A stretch of 64,000 bases of DNA from Anthonomus grandis grandis (taxonomy: Eukaryota; Arthropoda; Insecta; Coleoptera; Curculionidae): NCBI RefSeq assembly GCF_022605725.1, contig NC_065555.1, forward strand, positions 8,446,938-8,510,937. Reading direction: 5' to 3'. A program made the position numbers and the translations under genes. Below are positions 23,961-35,600 of this stretch, piece after piece. Below the pieces are notes generated by a model. It saw only the letters and a program-made list of their open reading frames with translations. It ran no database searches and was not told where the DNA came from. Position 1 is the stretch's first letter. The number at the start of each line of letters is the position of its first letter.

Positions 23961-26699
23961 TAAGGTGAAATTATCGTTCATGTAAGGTAAGTAATCAACG
24001 CAGATATTATAACATAGAGAATAATTCAGAGCGGCCTGGGAATACAGCAATCAGGTATAACCTTGGGGGAAATAACTAGTCAACCCTTGATATTACGATG
24101 CTCAATTTCCGACAGTCAGTAAACGCGGTTACCTGGGATACCAAATCTTTAATATGCATAATTTAACAAACATTGCTTTGATATTATTATGATAATAGGG
24201 GTATAATAGAGGATTTTGTTTATTGGTTTAGAACTTACAATTAAATTATTGGGAGAGTTGTTTAATTGACTTAACTTTTTAAAAATGTCTTTTATATTTG
24301 GTTAACTGACTCTTTTTTTTATCACTAATAAAATTATAGGATAATTGGTTTTTTTATTACCTCCATATTGAGCAATCCAGGATTAAATGATAAAATTTAG
24401 TATGTAGGTATGTTAATTATCATGCTCATTTGTTAACATAATCATAACGTCAGATGTCCTAAATAAAGGCTAAAAGTTATTGAGAAGGACGTATGCAAGA
24501 CGTCAAATATTTACGTAAGACGACTTTTAAAGACTATTTTAGGTCATCTTAAATATTAAAAAAAAAATTTTTACTTAAATATAAAATATATATTTATTTA
24601 TTCAGTTGTAAGTATAACAATCTTTGGTGAAATTTCTTAAGGAAACATTCGGTACAAAAATAATGGCAACTTAATTTTAATAAATGGAAGTGGGCGCCCA
24701 AGAAGTATTCCATGTTTTCCTATAATTTTTTTTTTAAATCTATAAACAAGATTAGATTAAGATCCCATGCTGTAAACGCTGTAGCAAACATTTTTTGTAG
24801 ATACCTAAACGGCATATATTTTGGGCGAACGTTATCTCTTGAGAAAATGTTTTCAATAAAAAATAAAAGTAAATATAATTTTTTTATAAACAATGTTGGA
24901 TCTGAACGATAAACCTGAAATGACCAATCAGGACGACATAAAGACGTCTTTCACAGACGTCAAAGTGACGTTTCTAAGGTCACAAAAAGACTGTAGACTA
25001 AATGCGAAAAATTATGCCGCTTAACATCATTTGACGTTATCTTGCTACCTGGAAAATTATATTCTAAAATCAATGAGACCCACGCAATGAACACATTACG
25101 TTTTAGGCATAGAGTTTTTCCGAACATTTGCAGTTTTTTTTGATTTATATATTAAAAAATATTTGAAAATTAGCTAAGAAAAAACTTACCACTAAAAAAA
25201 TAATATACCAATGACATTTTGTCGATTCATTCGAAACCGAATGACTTTTAGGCTGGTATCCAAAAATCTGACGTGGATATGTATTGAAATATTTGTTAAG
25301 AGCATCTTTTTTTAAAAACCAATGATTTTTAAAGAATTAATTTTATTTATAACTTATTAAAACCAATTCTCTATATAATATAACTATTTGTATTATAATT
25401 ATGTATAATTTAACCAATTGATACAATTATGTTTAAAGTCAATTCATGCCTATATCTGAAAAACGGCGAACCGCTCGACAAAAACAAACAGCAAACAAGT
25501 CTCACAATGTGCCTATTTCCATTTATAATAAAATTGATTTAGTTGAAGAGTTGGCATTGGATATTTGCATTCTGCTAATGTGCGCTATATGGAATAATAT
25601 ACTGACGACGTAAATCATCGCAAATACTCAATAATGATTGCATTTAGGGCCATTAATTTGGTTCTCTGATTCAAGCCATTAAATAGCATTGAGTCCTGTT
25701 AAAACAAATTTGACGCTAATTAAGTTTAGTATTTATGAAAGGAGCTTTATTAGTTTATAGAGCCTGTAAGCGTCTATTGTCGCTATATGTAAATTCAAAA
25801 ATTAATTATACCTACATACAATTGCAAATTCCGACGACCAATTAAGACCAGCAAAACATGAGCTGTTCTATTTTAAAATACGTCATTGAAGTTAGCACCA
25901 GAACCAGAAACGAAAATCAAATTTTTACAGTCGCCCAGATAAATTCTGCCCGCAATATATTTTTTTCCATATTTAAGGATTAAGTCTAATTTTAAACTTC
26001 TAAAATAAAGTTAAGAGAAAAAATATAATTACATATAGAGCAAAGAGGTGTAGATTTTATTTTTTTGCAGCATAAAAGATAAATGTTTGTAAAATATAAA
26101 ATGATTAAAAAAATTACAGTAATTGTTAAAAATGTTGTTACACCTTCAAATTTAGCCTATAAATAAAAGATAATACAACACACCATAAATCTCAGAGACA
26201 CGTTTTTTTAGGTGATGAAGGGTGTAAGTCACCCCTAAATACCTTAAAAAATCATAGTTTTAGTAATAATTTTGGTAATGTTATTTAATTAAATTAAAAT
26301 AGCTACAATATATTTTTACGGTTTTTAAATAAACACGGTCTTAAAAAAATATTTTAATCAGACTGCTTAATTAACGCTAAAAAACGCTAAACTCACATTA
26401 ACCTGCTAACCTCACAATCGTTAATAGATCTGATAATGGTATCCGACTTCTCTCTTGTTCTAATTAATAATATGATGGATGAGTAACATATCAATGATAT
26501 TGTCTTGTTACCTCTGCTTCACATTCAACCCCAGTAAATACGAAAACTAAATATTGCACTATAGTAAGTATTTTAGCCTTTGTGATGACATATTCCTCAA
26601 TGACTTAGTTAAAGTGGATTACATTAAATATTCAAAATAGTCTCTGTAATAAATTCTTTTTTTTAATGACCCAAACTATGAATTATATTGAAATTATGT
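23961..26699. other. Intergenic; ACGTC-rich stretches, no gene
   Basis: Two stretches rich in GACGTC/ACGTC (24490-24550 and 24930-24990) lie in roughly inverted orientation, perhaps the ends of a foldback element. The rest is AT-rich with nothing recognised. Confidence 0.35.
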
Positions 26700-27219
26700 A
26701 ATTAGTTCTGGACATAGAAATCATGATCTTCTGGAAAATCAAAGTCTTCTTCTTTTAAATATTTTGCAATATTAGGCAAGACACAGCAGATAATAATTGG
26801 GACATTTTTGTCCAATTTGTTACAAAATATTCTGACACAATCCTGTCATTGTTCGATATTGGTCTCGGAAAAATCAGACAGATATTTTCAATTCCGTACT
26901 CAGCATCCCAAAATTTGATTTTCTCTGAAGTAGTATTTTAACCGAATATATTATAGGGCCATTTTTTATTGATAGTACCTTAGCTGTTGCAAAACCAAGT
27001 TCTTCTTGCTATTAAAATCCTCCCTGATTTAGACCTGCGATCGGCCTATTTTTATCAAAACACCTGTCCTGCTCATAATGCGGTTATCGCAAATTTTTAA
27101 CACAAATACTTTTCCTAACCATCTTATTAGTAGAACTAGCGATATTAAATGGCCTAGGTATCTAGATTTATCTCTAAATAACTTTTCTTTTAAGGATGGG
27201 GTTGTTTTAAGGTCATTTA

Positions 27220-27335
27220 TAAACCGGAATTTAATAAGGACAGGCCAACAAATTTAGAGATGTTACGAGAGAAAATTGTTGAATGTGCAAATCCCATTTC
27301 ACCAGAAACTCTTATAGAAAGTAAGACATGGCTTT
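27220..27335 (+). mobile_element. DDE transposase scrap, C-terminal part
   Basis: KPEFNKDRPTNLEMLREKIV, then ECANPISPETLIES. This matches the P..LE.LR.RI...I..E.L segment after the last catalytic residue of insect IS630/Tc1-mariner-like transposases. No intact core upstream. Confidence 0.5.
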
Positions 27336-27577
27336 TAGGTAACCTATCATTTACCTTATTGTTTAGCCAAAGAAAAAGGTCTGTTTGAGCCTTCCATTTA
27401 AAGACTTAATTTTTGTTAAGTTTATTTTAAAGATTTTTAATTTTATTTTTGTATAGTGTTTAAATTTTATTTTCTATTAGAGTTTATATTTTATTTGAGT
27501 AGCGCGTTAATTTTCATCAATCAAGACCCAGCATAATAAAAATTTTCAGATTACGATTCGATGAGGGTTGTAGACTG

Positions 27578-27579
<2 letters not shown>

Positions 27580-27629
<50 letters not shown>
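27580..27629. repeat. (TA)n microsatellite
   Basis: An almost uninterrupted TA run of about 50 bases. Confidence 0.95.
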
Positions 27630-27633
<4 letters not shown>

Positions 27634-27639
27634 CTGCAT

Positions 27640-28560
27640 CAGCAAAATATTTTAGAAATGCCTGAATTTTCGAGTACTTTTTTACGAAATTTTATAGCAA
27701 ATATTACAGTTACCCCTATCTAAGTCAGACGCTTATTAACGTCATATTGAAAAACAGTGACTTAGCAGGCGAGTAGCAGAGCAGACAAAATGCATGCTTA
27801 CGCGTTGCCATATTTGGCCCTTAAGCACCTCTCTATGCGTAATGATGGATTCCCCAACCTGTATATCAAAAGCAATTGCTACCTTTTTTCATAGCTTATT
27901 AAGGAAATGCCTAAAAATTTTAAACAAAACCTTTCGGTTTCAGCTTTGCTTTGATTTAAAGCAATAACCATAAACTCTTTATTATTAAGAAACAATTCAG
28001 CAGTTGCTTAATTTTAATTCATAAGGCTGAATATTAGTCTTATTTGAGAATATGTTTGTTGCAAGCACAGTAGCGATTATATGAATTAAGAATAAAAAAA
28101 AGTATTAAGTACGCCTGTTAAATATTTCTTAGTTTAAATTGAGACAAATAATTAATTATACTATTCTTATGAAAAAATGTATCTGGTACAATTACCATAT
28201 GTTTCCAAGTAACCGTAGAAAATATTTACCTAAAAGCCCAAAAGAACGAAGCCTTTGATAAACAGGTTTAAACCAATGGCTCTATAAGCATAATTACGCA
28301 ATAAAACTAGAAGAGGTATGTACTTACCTTTGTAAAAAGCATAATCAAACTGAAATTTTTTATATTGATACCTTATTGTAAACTGCAGTACGATTATAAT
28401 TAATAAATTTTACATAAACACAAAAAGCAAAACAAAGAAACTAAACTATGTATACAAACAATAACAATAATATAATCAAAATCAACAAATGTTCAATTCA
28501 CAATTATCCCTTCGTATTGTAGCTTCCATCACATTTTCTAATTATTCTGAAATTTGACCT
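27640..28560. other. Intergenic, nothing recognised
   Basis: No frame with family resemblance on either strand. Confidence 0.5.
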
Positions 28561-28569
28561 ACTGCAGCT

Positions 28570-28800
28570 CCACGTTTCTAAGGCGTCTATATCAGTTGAA
28601 GAAGTTTAAAAGCCCTTTTCTTTTTTTAAGATGTTCCGAAACAAAAAAAGCCTAGTCGGGTAAGATCCGGTGATCTTGTTGGGCATCTCATTGGACCATT
28701 GGTGCCTAATGATTTTTCTCCAAATGGTTCCCTTAAATAAATCGAGACTATCTTGGTGTTATGTAGCGATGCCATCCATCTTGCTAGAATATTATGGGAC
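28570..28800 (-). mobile_element. DDE transposase scrap
   Basis: Minus strand: NGPMRCPTRSPDLTRLGFFC, then FG. This is the (W)P.RSPDLTPLDFFLWG motif that carries the second catalytic aspartate. Several substitutions and shifts. Confidence 0.6.
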
Positions 28801-29471
28801 CATAATTTAAAGAAAAATCATCGAGAAAATTCCCAATTTCATTTTAAAGAAAATTTAAATATCAAAGTACAGATAGTTCTCAGTGTCACCAATATCTTAA
28901 ATTTTGCAAATATTATTTATATGAAAACGACACACAACTTTACTACTCATTTCCGATGACCTAGTAAATGCAACCAACTTAATAAATTCCGATTTGACAA
29001 TACTAGTTTTAACTCTCTGAAGACCACAAATGGTGTAAAAAATATGCAGGGTTCCATAAAAAATAAAAAAGTTCTGAAGGAAATTTCACAGGACAAACAA
29101 GAAGATTTATATCTAACACACATGACCAAAATTTCAAAAAAAAAACATCAAAAGCCAAAAAAATAGAGGAGGCTGTTACAAGGTTGCTGCACCCGGTATA
29201 AAGGAAATATTCTATAAAAATATTTTAATTGTATGCCCACAATGACTTTGCCACATTGCCAAACTTTCATTATGTTCCCATTCATATTTTTCCGAAATCC
29301 ACCGATGTATAATTATAGACTTCGTTTAAAAAACTTTCCTACAATAAATCGCAAATAAAATTACTCAACAAAGAATGGAAAATGTATATTAATTATTAGC
29401 CACAAAATTAAACAAAGAATTCTTGTTTTTACCAATACGGTTACACTAGAAATCACACATACACGTTTCGA
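28801..29471. other. GCN1 3' flank / probable 3'UTR, no other gene
   Basis: Immediately downstream of the GCN1 stop on the minus strand. ATTAAA near 29225 is the only polyadenylation-like hexamer noticed. A plus-strand frame at 28753-28959 overlaps the transposase scrap and is not a gene. Confidence 0.4.
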
Positions 29472-29603
29472 TCAAGTCAACAATGTATCATCAATATCTT
29501 CGTCTTTTCCTTCCGGCTGGTGAAGCATCTTATTCTTTAGTACTTTATTGACCACGTCAGTGAGTGACTCGCGCGCTCCCGTTTCCAACGCCATGCAACA
29601 TTT
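29472..29603 (-). CDS. GCN1: GCN1 exon 21 (terminal, with stop codon)
   Basis: After TTTTTTTTAG it reads KCCMALETGARESLTDVVNK, VLKNKMLHQPEGK and DEDIDDTLLT, then TGA. The DDT(L/I)LT terminus is diagnostic of animal GCN1. No AATAAA is visible in the next 250 bases downstream; an ATTAAA variant lies near 29225 on the minus strand. The 3'UTR end is therefore uncertain. Confidence 0.95.
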   Translation of the reverse strand, partial: KCCMALETGARESLTDVVNKVLKNKMLHQPEGKDEDIDDTLLT

Positions 29604-32600
29604 CTAAAAAAAAATAATAATTAGATTTTTATTATGATTTGCTAATATTTTTATTAGCGAGTGATAATATCTGCGGGTGGCGTTTTGGCGCTAAGTAATA
29701 TAACTAATTTATAAAAGAAGATATTCAAAAGCTTGCGGTTTAGTTTTTGTAATCGGATAGGCTATGGAATTGAATTTTATGCAAGAGCATAAAATAAAAC
29801 AACACTAAATTTTTCAAGTCATTTACACGAAACCCCCAGTGTAAAAAAACACGTCCGCATTGCATAGCATGTAACCAGACCTTTAAGTAACTAAAAATAT
29901 AACTTCGCTGGTGCTTTAATATATCCAATATGTTCCAAATCAAATAAGAACACTTAAATACAAAGTAAAAAAAATACAACATACAATAAACAGCGTAACA
30001 AATTAAATTAAATGCCAACAGTTAGACTTCCAACTCATAACAAGAGCTTGTTTTTTATGTTTAATATTATATTTTTTGTTCTTGTTATATTTATGTATAA
30101 CCCTTTTCATAACCTTTTTCATCTACTGTTCACACCTCTTAAACACACCTCATAAAATAATTTTCTGGTTGGTTTTTTCAAAGTTGGCGTTTATTTTTAT
30201 TTAGAAAATCGTGTTAAACACGATCGGTTTATCACTCGAAATTTTCACGACACAATTTGTTATTGGCTTTTAGTAAATGACTATATAGGTTTTCTAGCTT
30301 TGTTTAACTCTTTAGTTGTAAAAGTTGTAATACCAATAAGTTATAAAATAAAAAGTCTTCTTTTTCTTTTTCTCATAATAGGGCCTGGTCCTGTTTAATC
30401 CGTTGCTTCTGCTGTTCAGCTCTTGTATAATTCTTTGACACCGGTAATCCATGTTGTTCACTTCTATAATCTTGATCTAGTCGGACCCAGTCGAATGCCT
30501 TGGTTAAATCTATAAAACAGACAAACAGCGACTTGTTAAATTCTATCGATTTTTTCGATAATTTGGCGTAATATAAAAATTAGTCCCAAATTTAGTTAAT
30601 CTCCTTTTGTCTGGTATGGTTCCGAATCTAATTATCTTTTTAAACAGGTTCTTCTAGTTTTTTTCTGTAGTGTCATTCCCGCGTATTTGATGCGTTCATT
30701 ATTGATATTATCGACGACTTTTTCCGTTTTTCAACTTGTGAATCGTCACTTGAACTTCTACTATTGTTATTGTTGGGGGTATTATACAACAAGTGTTTTA
30801 TCCATGTGTCCAATTTATCCCTTTTACTTTCACCTTTTCAGTTATCTGTTTTTCCTTATTTCGTAGCATGTTTTCTTTTTTTGACCACCGTATTCATCTC
30901 CCTCTATTTCAACTGAGAATCTCACCCAAAACTCTTTTCTTAGTCGTTTTATATCGTTGTTTTTTCAATTTCTAGCTCTTTTGTATCTGTAGTACTCATT
31001 TATTGTTCTGTTGTTAATCTATTTTAAGCAAATGTCTTTTTTTTCTTTACCAAGTGGGTGTACTTCGCTGGTGAAGCACGGTTTTCTGTTTCTGTTACAA
31101 TTGATGTCCACTATTCTCAGTCCTATAACATCTGTTGCACTCTGTATTATATTGCTTTGAGTTTTTTTTCATGGCAACTCCACATCGTTTTTCCCCATTA
31201 TATGGTTTTGTATAATTTTCTCTCGTTTTCGCAGGTTTGTCGATCGGTATTTGCATAAAATAAAGTGGTGCTGTGATCCTATGTTTCAGCAGCAAACAAT
31301 AAATGCTCCTATATCGAGAATATGCTGGGATCTTCTTGGCTGTTCGTGAACGCGTGAATTTGTGTGTGAACACGTGAAAATGTATTTTTGTTAATCTTTG
31401 TGTTTGAAGTATGTGTTATTGATCCGTCACTCATTATATTTACACATTTCTATGAGCAGGTTACCGTTCTTGTTTCTCACTTCCTCGTCAAAACTTTGCA
31501 GATCATCAAAGAATGTTTTTTTCCTCCCTTGGTTTTGTTATGCCTAGGGCATATATATTTATCATGTGTGTTTTATCATTTTGGAGGTTCATTGATATGT
31601 ACATTAGCTTTGGTTCAGTCTTTAACCAAATATTCTAGTTTTTCGTGGATTGCAACCCCTACTCCTGCTAGTGTTATTTTGTTCCGTTTCCACTCTTGTT
31701 TTTCTTTCATTTTCCTTGCCGTGTCGTTTATCGTAAAAATTCGTCTTGTTTTCAAGGCTTTCAAATCGGTTCTTCGTGCATTACAAGTTTTTTTCTAAAG
31801 AGCAGGTTGCTAGTCTTACCCTCGTCCTTTCCCGGCTTGGGACCGGAAACAGTGCGGTCAAACTACTCAATTAAGAATAAATGGCAAAGTAATAAACAAA
31901 CGAACTAAAATCTTCTAGCAAACGTTTCCTCGAATCTTTGATCTACAAATTCTCCTTAAAATTTGTAAAAAGTTTTAAAATTTTAATTATGCGCTATTTA
32001 TCTAGCCCAATTTTAAAATATGTAATTATTATTCCCTAAATCAAAGGTCAAATTTTTTTACCTTTGATATCAGAAGTGAATGTAGATGAGATGACAAATA
32101 AGGTTTACCGATTACCGAGCAAAATCCATGAAAATGCAAAAAATCAACTTCGTAAAACACATATTTTTACCTGAAATACTGACTCTCCTTCCTTGAGCTT
32201 TAACATTGCTATAAGGGCGATTTCTGCATTAGCCTTCACGTAAACGTTCTTCTCCTTAGTCCCATTAACTAATGTGGGAAGTACCATTTTTAAAAATTCA
32301 TTCGTAAGTTTCTCGCTTGGCAGAGTTTTTGCCAAATGGAACAAAACCTTCGCTAATAGTTGTTTGACGTCATTGCTATTGTTGTTCATTGTCTAAAACA
32401 CAAAAAATCGAATTTTTTAACAACTTTACGGAAAAAAAATCAAAGCTTACGCTAAATAAATAATACAAACTATAGTAAGTATTAAACCGAAGTATACGGA
32501 AATTAAGTAATTATGGCCAAATATCTATCCAAAGAACTATGAATATCGTAAAAAGTGAAGAGAAATATTGATTTCAATGACTCTTGGTAAGGTATGTTAT

Positions 32601-35600
32601 GGATGGAATGCAGCATTTAGATACTCATAATTAATTTTTGTAGTATAAAATATGATTCCCCATAGGCAACAATGACAACTTCTTTTACAATAACCGTTAT
32701 CATAGCTAATATGGAAATAGGCATGGCTAAATAGATACAAAAATAGCAATAATGTTACCCTTTATTGAGCTCTATAATACATATTCATATATACTCTCAT
32801 GCATATCCATATAAAATCTCATATAGACTGTATAAAAACTGTACGTTGATAAGGCAATTAAATTTAGGGTAAAGACTCGGAGGACTTCACCTATTAAAAA
32901 AATGGTTGATGAAAGAAAGAAAATGTTCTATTCCTTTTTCCTTTTAAGTAAACATTTTTATAGCTGCTAGGTTATTCAGTTAGATGTTCATTCAAAATCT
33001 GAACTTTCTTTACTATTTACGGCCATTTTTACTGTGTTTGAACTGCTTTAACCTTTGGCCAATATGTATCAAATGTTCTTTAATTATAATGAATTAGGTC
33101 TTAAAAATTTCAAATTTATTTATGCAGCAGCTTTATTGCAATTTTATAAAACAATATAATAACCATTTGGGAGGGCGCAAACTATTAATCTGACGACTTC
33201 TACTAAAAGCTTGAAATTGTGATAGGTATTAATACTTATCATCATTATCTTGAATGTATTTTTGGTCAAATTTAAACTATGTAATTGCATAGAAAAAAGG
33301 CAACACAAAAATATTAAAAAGAAGAAAAAGGGAACTTACCCTAACAAAAGCTACCAAGACTGCATTTGGCAACGGCTCCATATTCTCAGTCTCCAATAAA
33401 AATCCAAACAAATAGCCACACGAACGAATCGCACTTTCAACAATTGCTACCTGTTGACTCTGCAGCTGATTTAGCAGTACTGTAGTCAATTGATTCCTAT
33501 AACGTTCCGCCCATAGTTTTTCTGGAGTCTCTTTTAAAGCTACGGTCAGTGCTGAACCTCGGCCTTCACGGAGAGTGATATTTGTGTTGTTGTCATCGTC
33601 TGTGAAATATTTAGAACTAGAATTTTGCAAGGAGGCATACATGGTTAAGTTGGTTATAATTTAATTTAAATCTATAATATTTATCTTGTAAGGAATTTAA
33701 ATTTGTTACCTATAATATTGTATTTCTTAAATTTAATATTTATTTAAACAGTGAAGTAAAACTCAATAAAACAGATGACTAATTATGTTTTAATGCGTAA
33801 AGAAACCCAAGTACTATACAAATGATCACATCAGAAAAACCGAAATTTAGGAAAATTGTATATTGGTATCTACAATTCTACCAAGATTTATTTTTATTAA
33901 ACAATCTTAAAGGCCTATCTAAAAGATTTTTTCTTTCTATGGCTTCCTTTCCATACCTTCATTTATGACTTATTTTAATGTAAATAAGGAGTTCTCTTAA
34001 TTATTTTTGTTTTAATAATTTTGTCACTTAATCAAATTTCTGAATTTTTATATTATTAGAGGTTTCACATTTGAAGTTGAACAGAGTTTAATTTGATGCT
34101 GCGAAATCATAAGAATTTTAAAATATATTATAAAGTGATAACGAATCACTAACCAACAAGTAATATGGATTCAAAGTCAAATTCAAAGAAATGTTAAACA
34201 AATAATAACAATATTTCTTTTCGTTTAATAACATTATTTTCACAATATGTATTTCATCTAATTTTGTATCCACTACACTTTATCCGACACAAAAAAACTA
34301 AATTAAAAAAATTTATAATGAGCATTTTAAACACTGACAAGTATCTGTCTGCTCTAGTTTATACAACAAAAGAGAAACATAACTTACTTAATATATGCTC
34401 CGTTAGTGTAGCATGAAGCATCTCATCACTTAGATATTTACATATTGCGCCTAAGCATCCGGCTGCGCATTTCCGCACCGTATCTTCCGTTTGGCCCAAA
34501 TATGTTAAGAGAGTGGCGTGAATTTGTCGTTTTAACGGTTCGGATATTTTATCGCCTGCAGGTGTGATTGCGCCTCGTAAGGCACATAGCGTTGTCTCTC
34601 TATAAAGTGTCAAAACAAAATCTTAAATATAGGTAAATAAGGATGAATATAGCATTACTTTACTGACCAACAGAATTTTTCTTAACTTATATACTCAGAA
34701 TATTATTAATCATAATAAATATAAGGCTAATTTATTTAACATTATCTTTTATCAAATTTGAATTAATCAAATTGGAATCGACATATTATGTATATCACGC
34801 CGCATAAAAAATGTGCCGTACTATGTTTCAGCAATCATCCTACATCATATTTTTAAGGGGCTTTTTATTAAGTTTTCAATTTTGAAAGTTAGTTAAATTA
34901 TGGTACCGATACCTATCTATGTAATTTTACTGTCCAATTAACTGACATTATAATTTTATTCAATTTAGTTGTACTTTTTCGTTGACTTACTCAAACTTAT
35001 ATAGTTTAAGAGGCCTATGGATCCACTATACTTATCTCAAAATGAGGCTTAATATGAAGAGAATGGTTTAAGTACCTAAGTGAAAATATTTAAACCTTTT
35101 TAATATTGTAAAATGTGTTTTAATAAGACCGCAAGATTTGAATGTTCAATAAAACAGGGTTTTCTGTAGAAAAGTATCTGTCAAGTCATAATCATGTGAC
35201 ATTATAACTGTCAAACATGGCGCGCAATTCAAATCTTACGTTCTTATTGAAACACCCTTTATTAGTATAATCAATCTTTAGGAGATATTATTAAACGCAT
35301 TTATGAAATTATCTGAAATTAAAAAATTCGAAATGAACTAAAAAATAATGAAAGAGCTTTTTATTAACTTTGATTATCTTCGACAGTTAGATCTAGCAAA
35401 ATTAATAAAACATCTTTAGTGAAAATTACCTAAAAAACTACCTTTAAATGTATACTTACTTTACTGCTACGTCTTCGTTATTCTTTATCATATTGTGTAC
35501 TTCTGAAAATAACGGATCAGGTCTCTGATGAATGATGATTAAGTAGCTTAAGGCTGAAGCTGTTTTTAAACGGACTGTCCGGTTCGGGTCGTTCAGAGAT

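Noticed and set aside
26700..26950. Minus-strand peptide around FPRPISNNDRIVSEYF and WTKMSQLLSAVSCLILQN, possibly transposase.
   Set aside because: I could not match it to a named family, and the frame breaks soon after.
29462..29495. On the minus strand TTGATGA ... GATCGAAACGTGT at the GCN1 stop codon looks like another hammerhead.
   Set aside because: The first part encodes the conserved IDDTLLT terminus of GCN1, and the sequence between the two core boxes does not form a stem II.
31058..31908. Several overlapping plus-strand frames, one of 136 codons.
   Set aside because: They are antisense to the decayed LINE endonuclease and connector on the minus strand.
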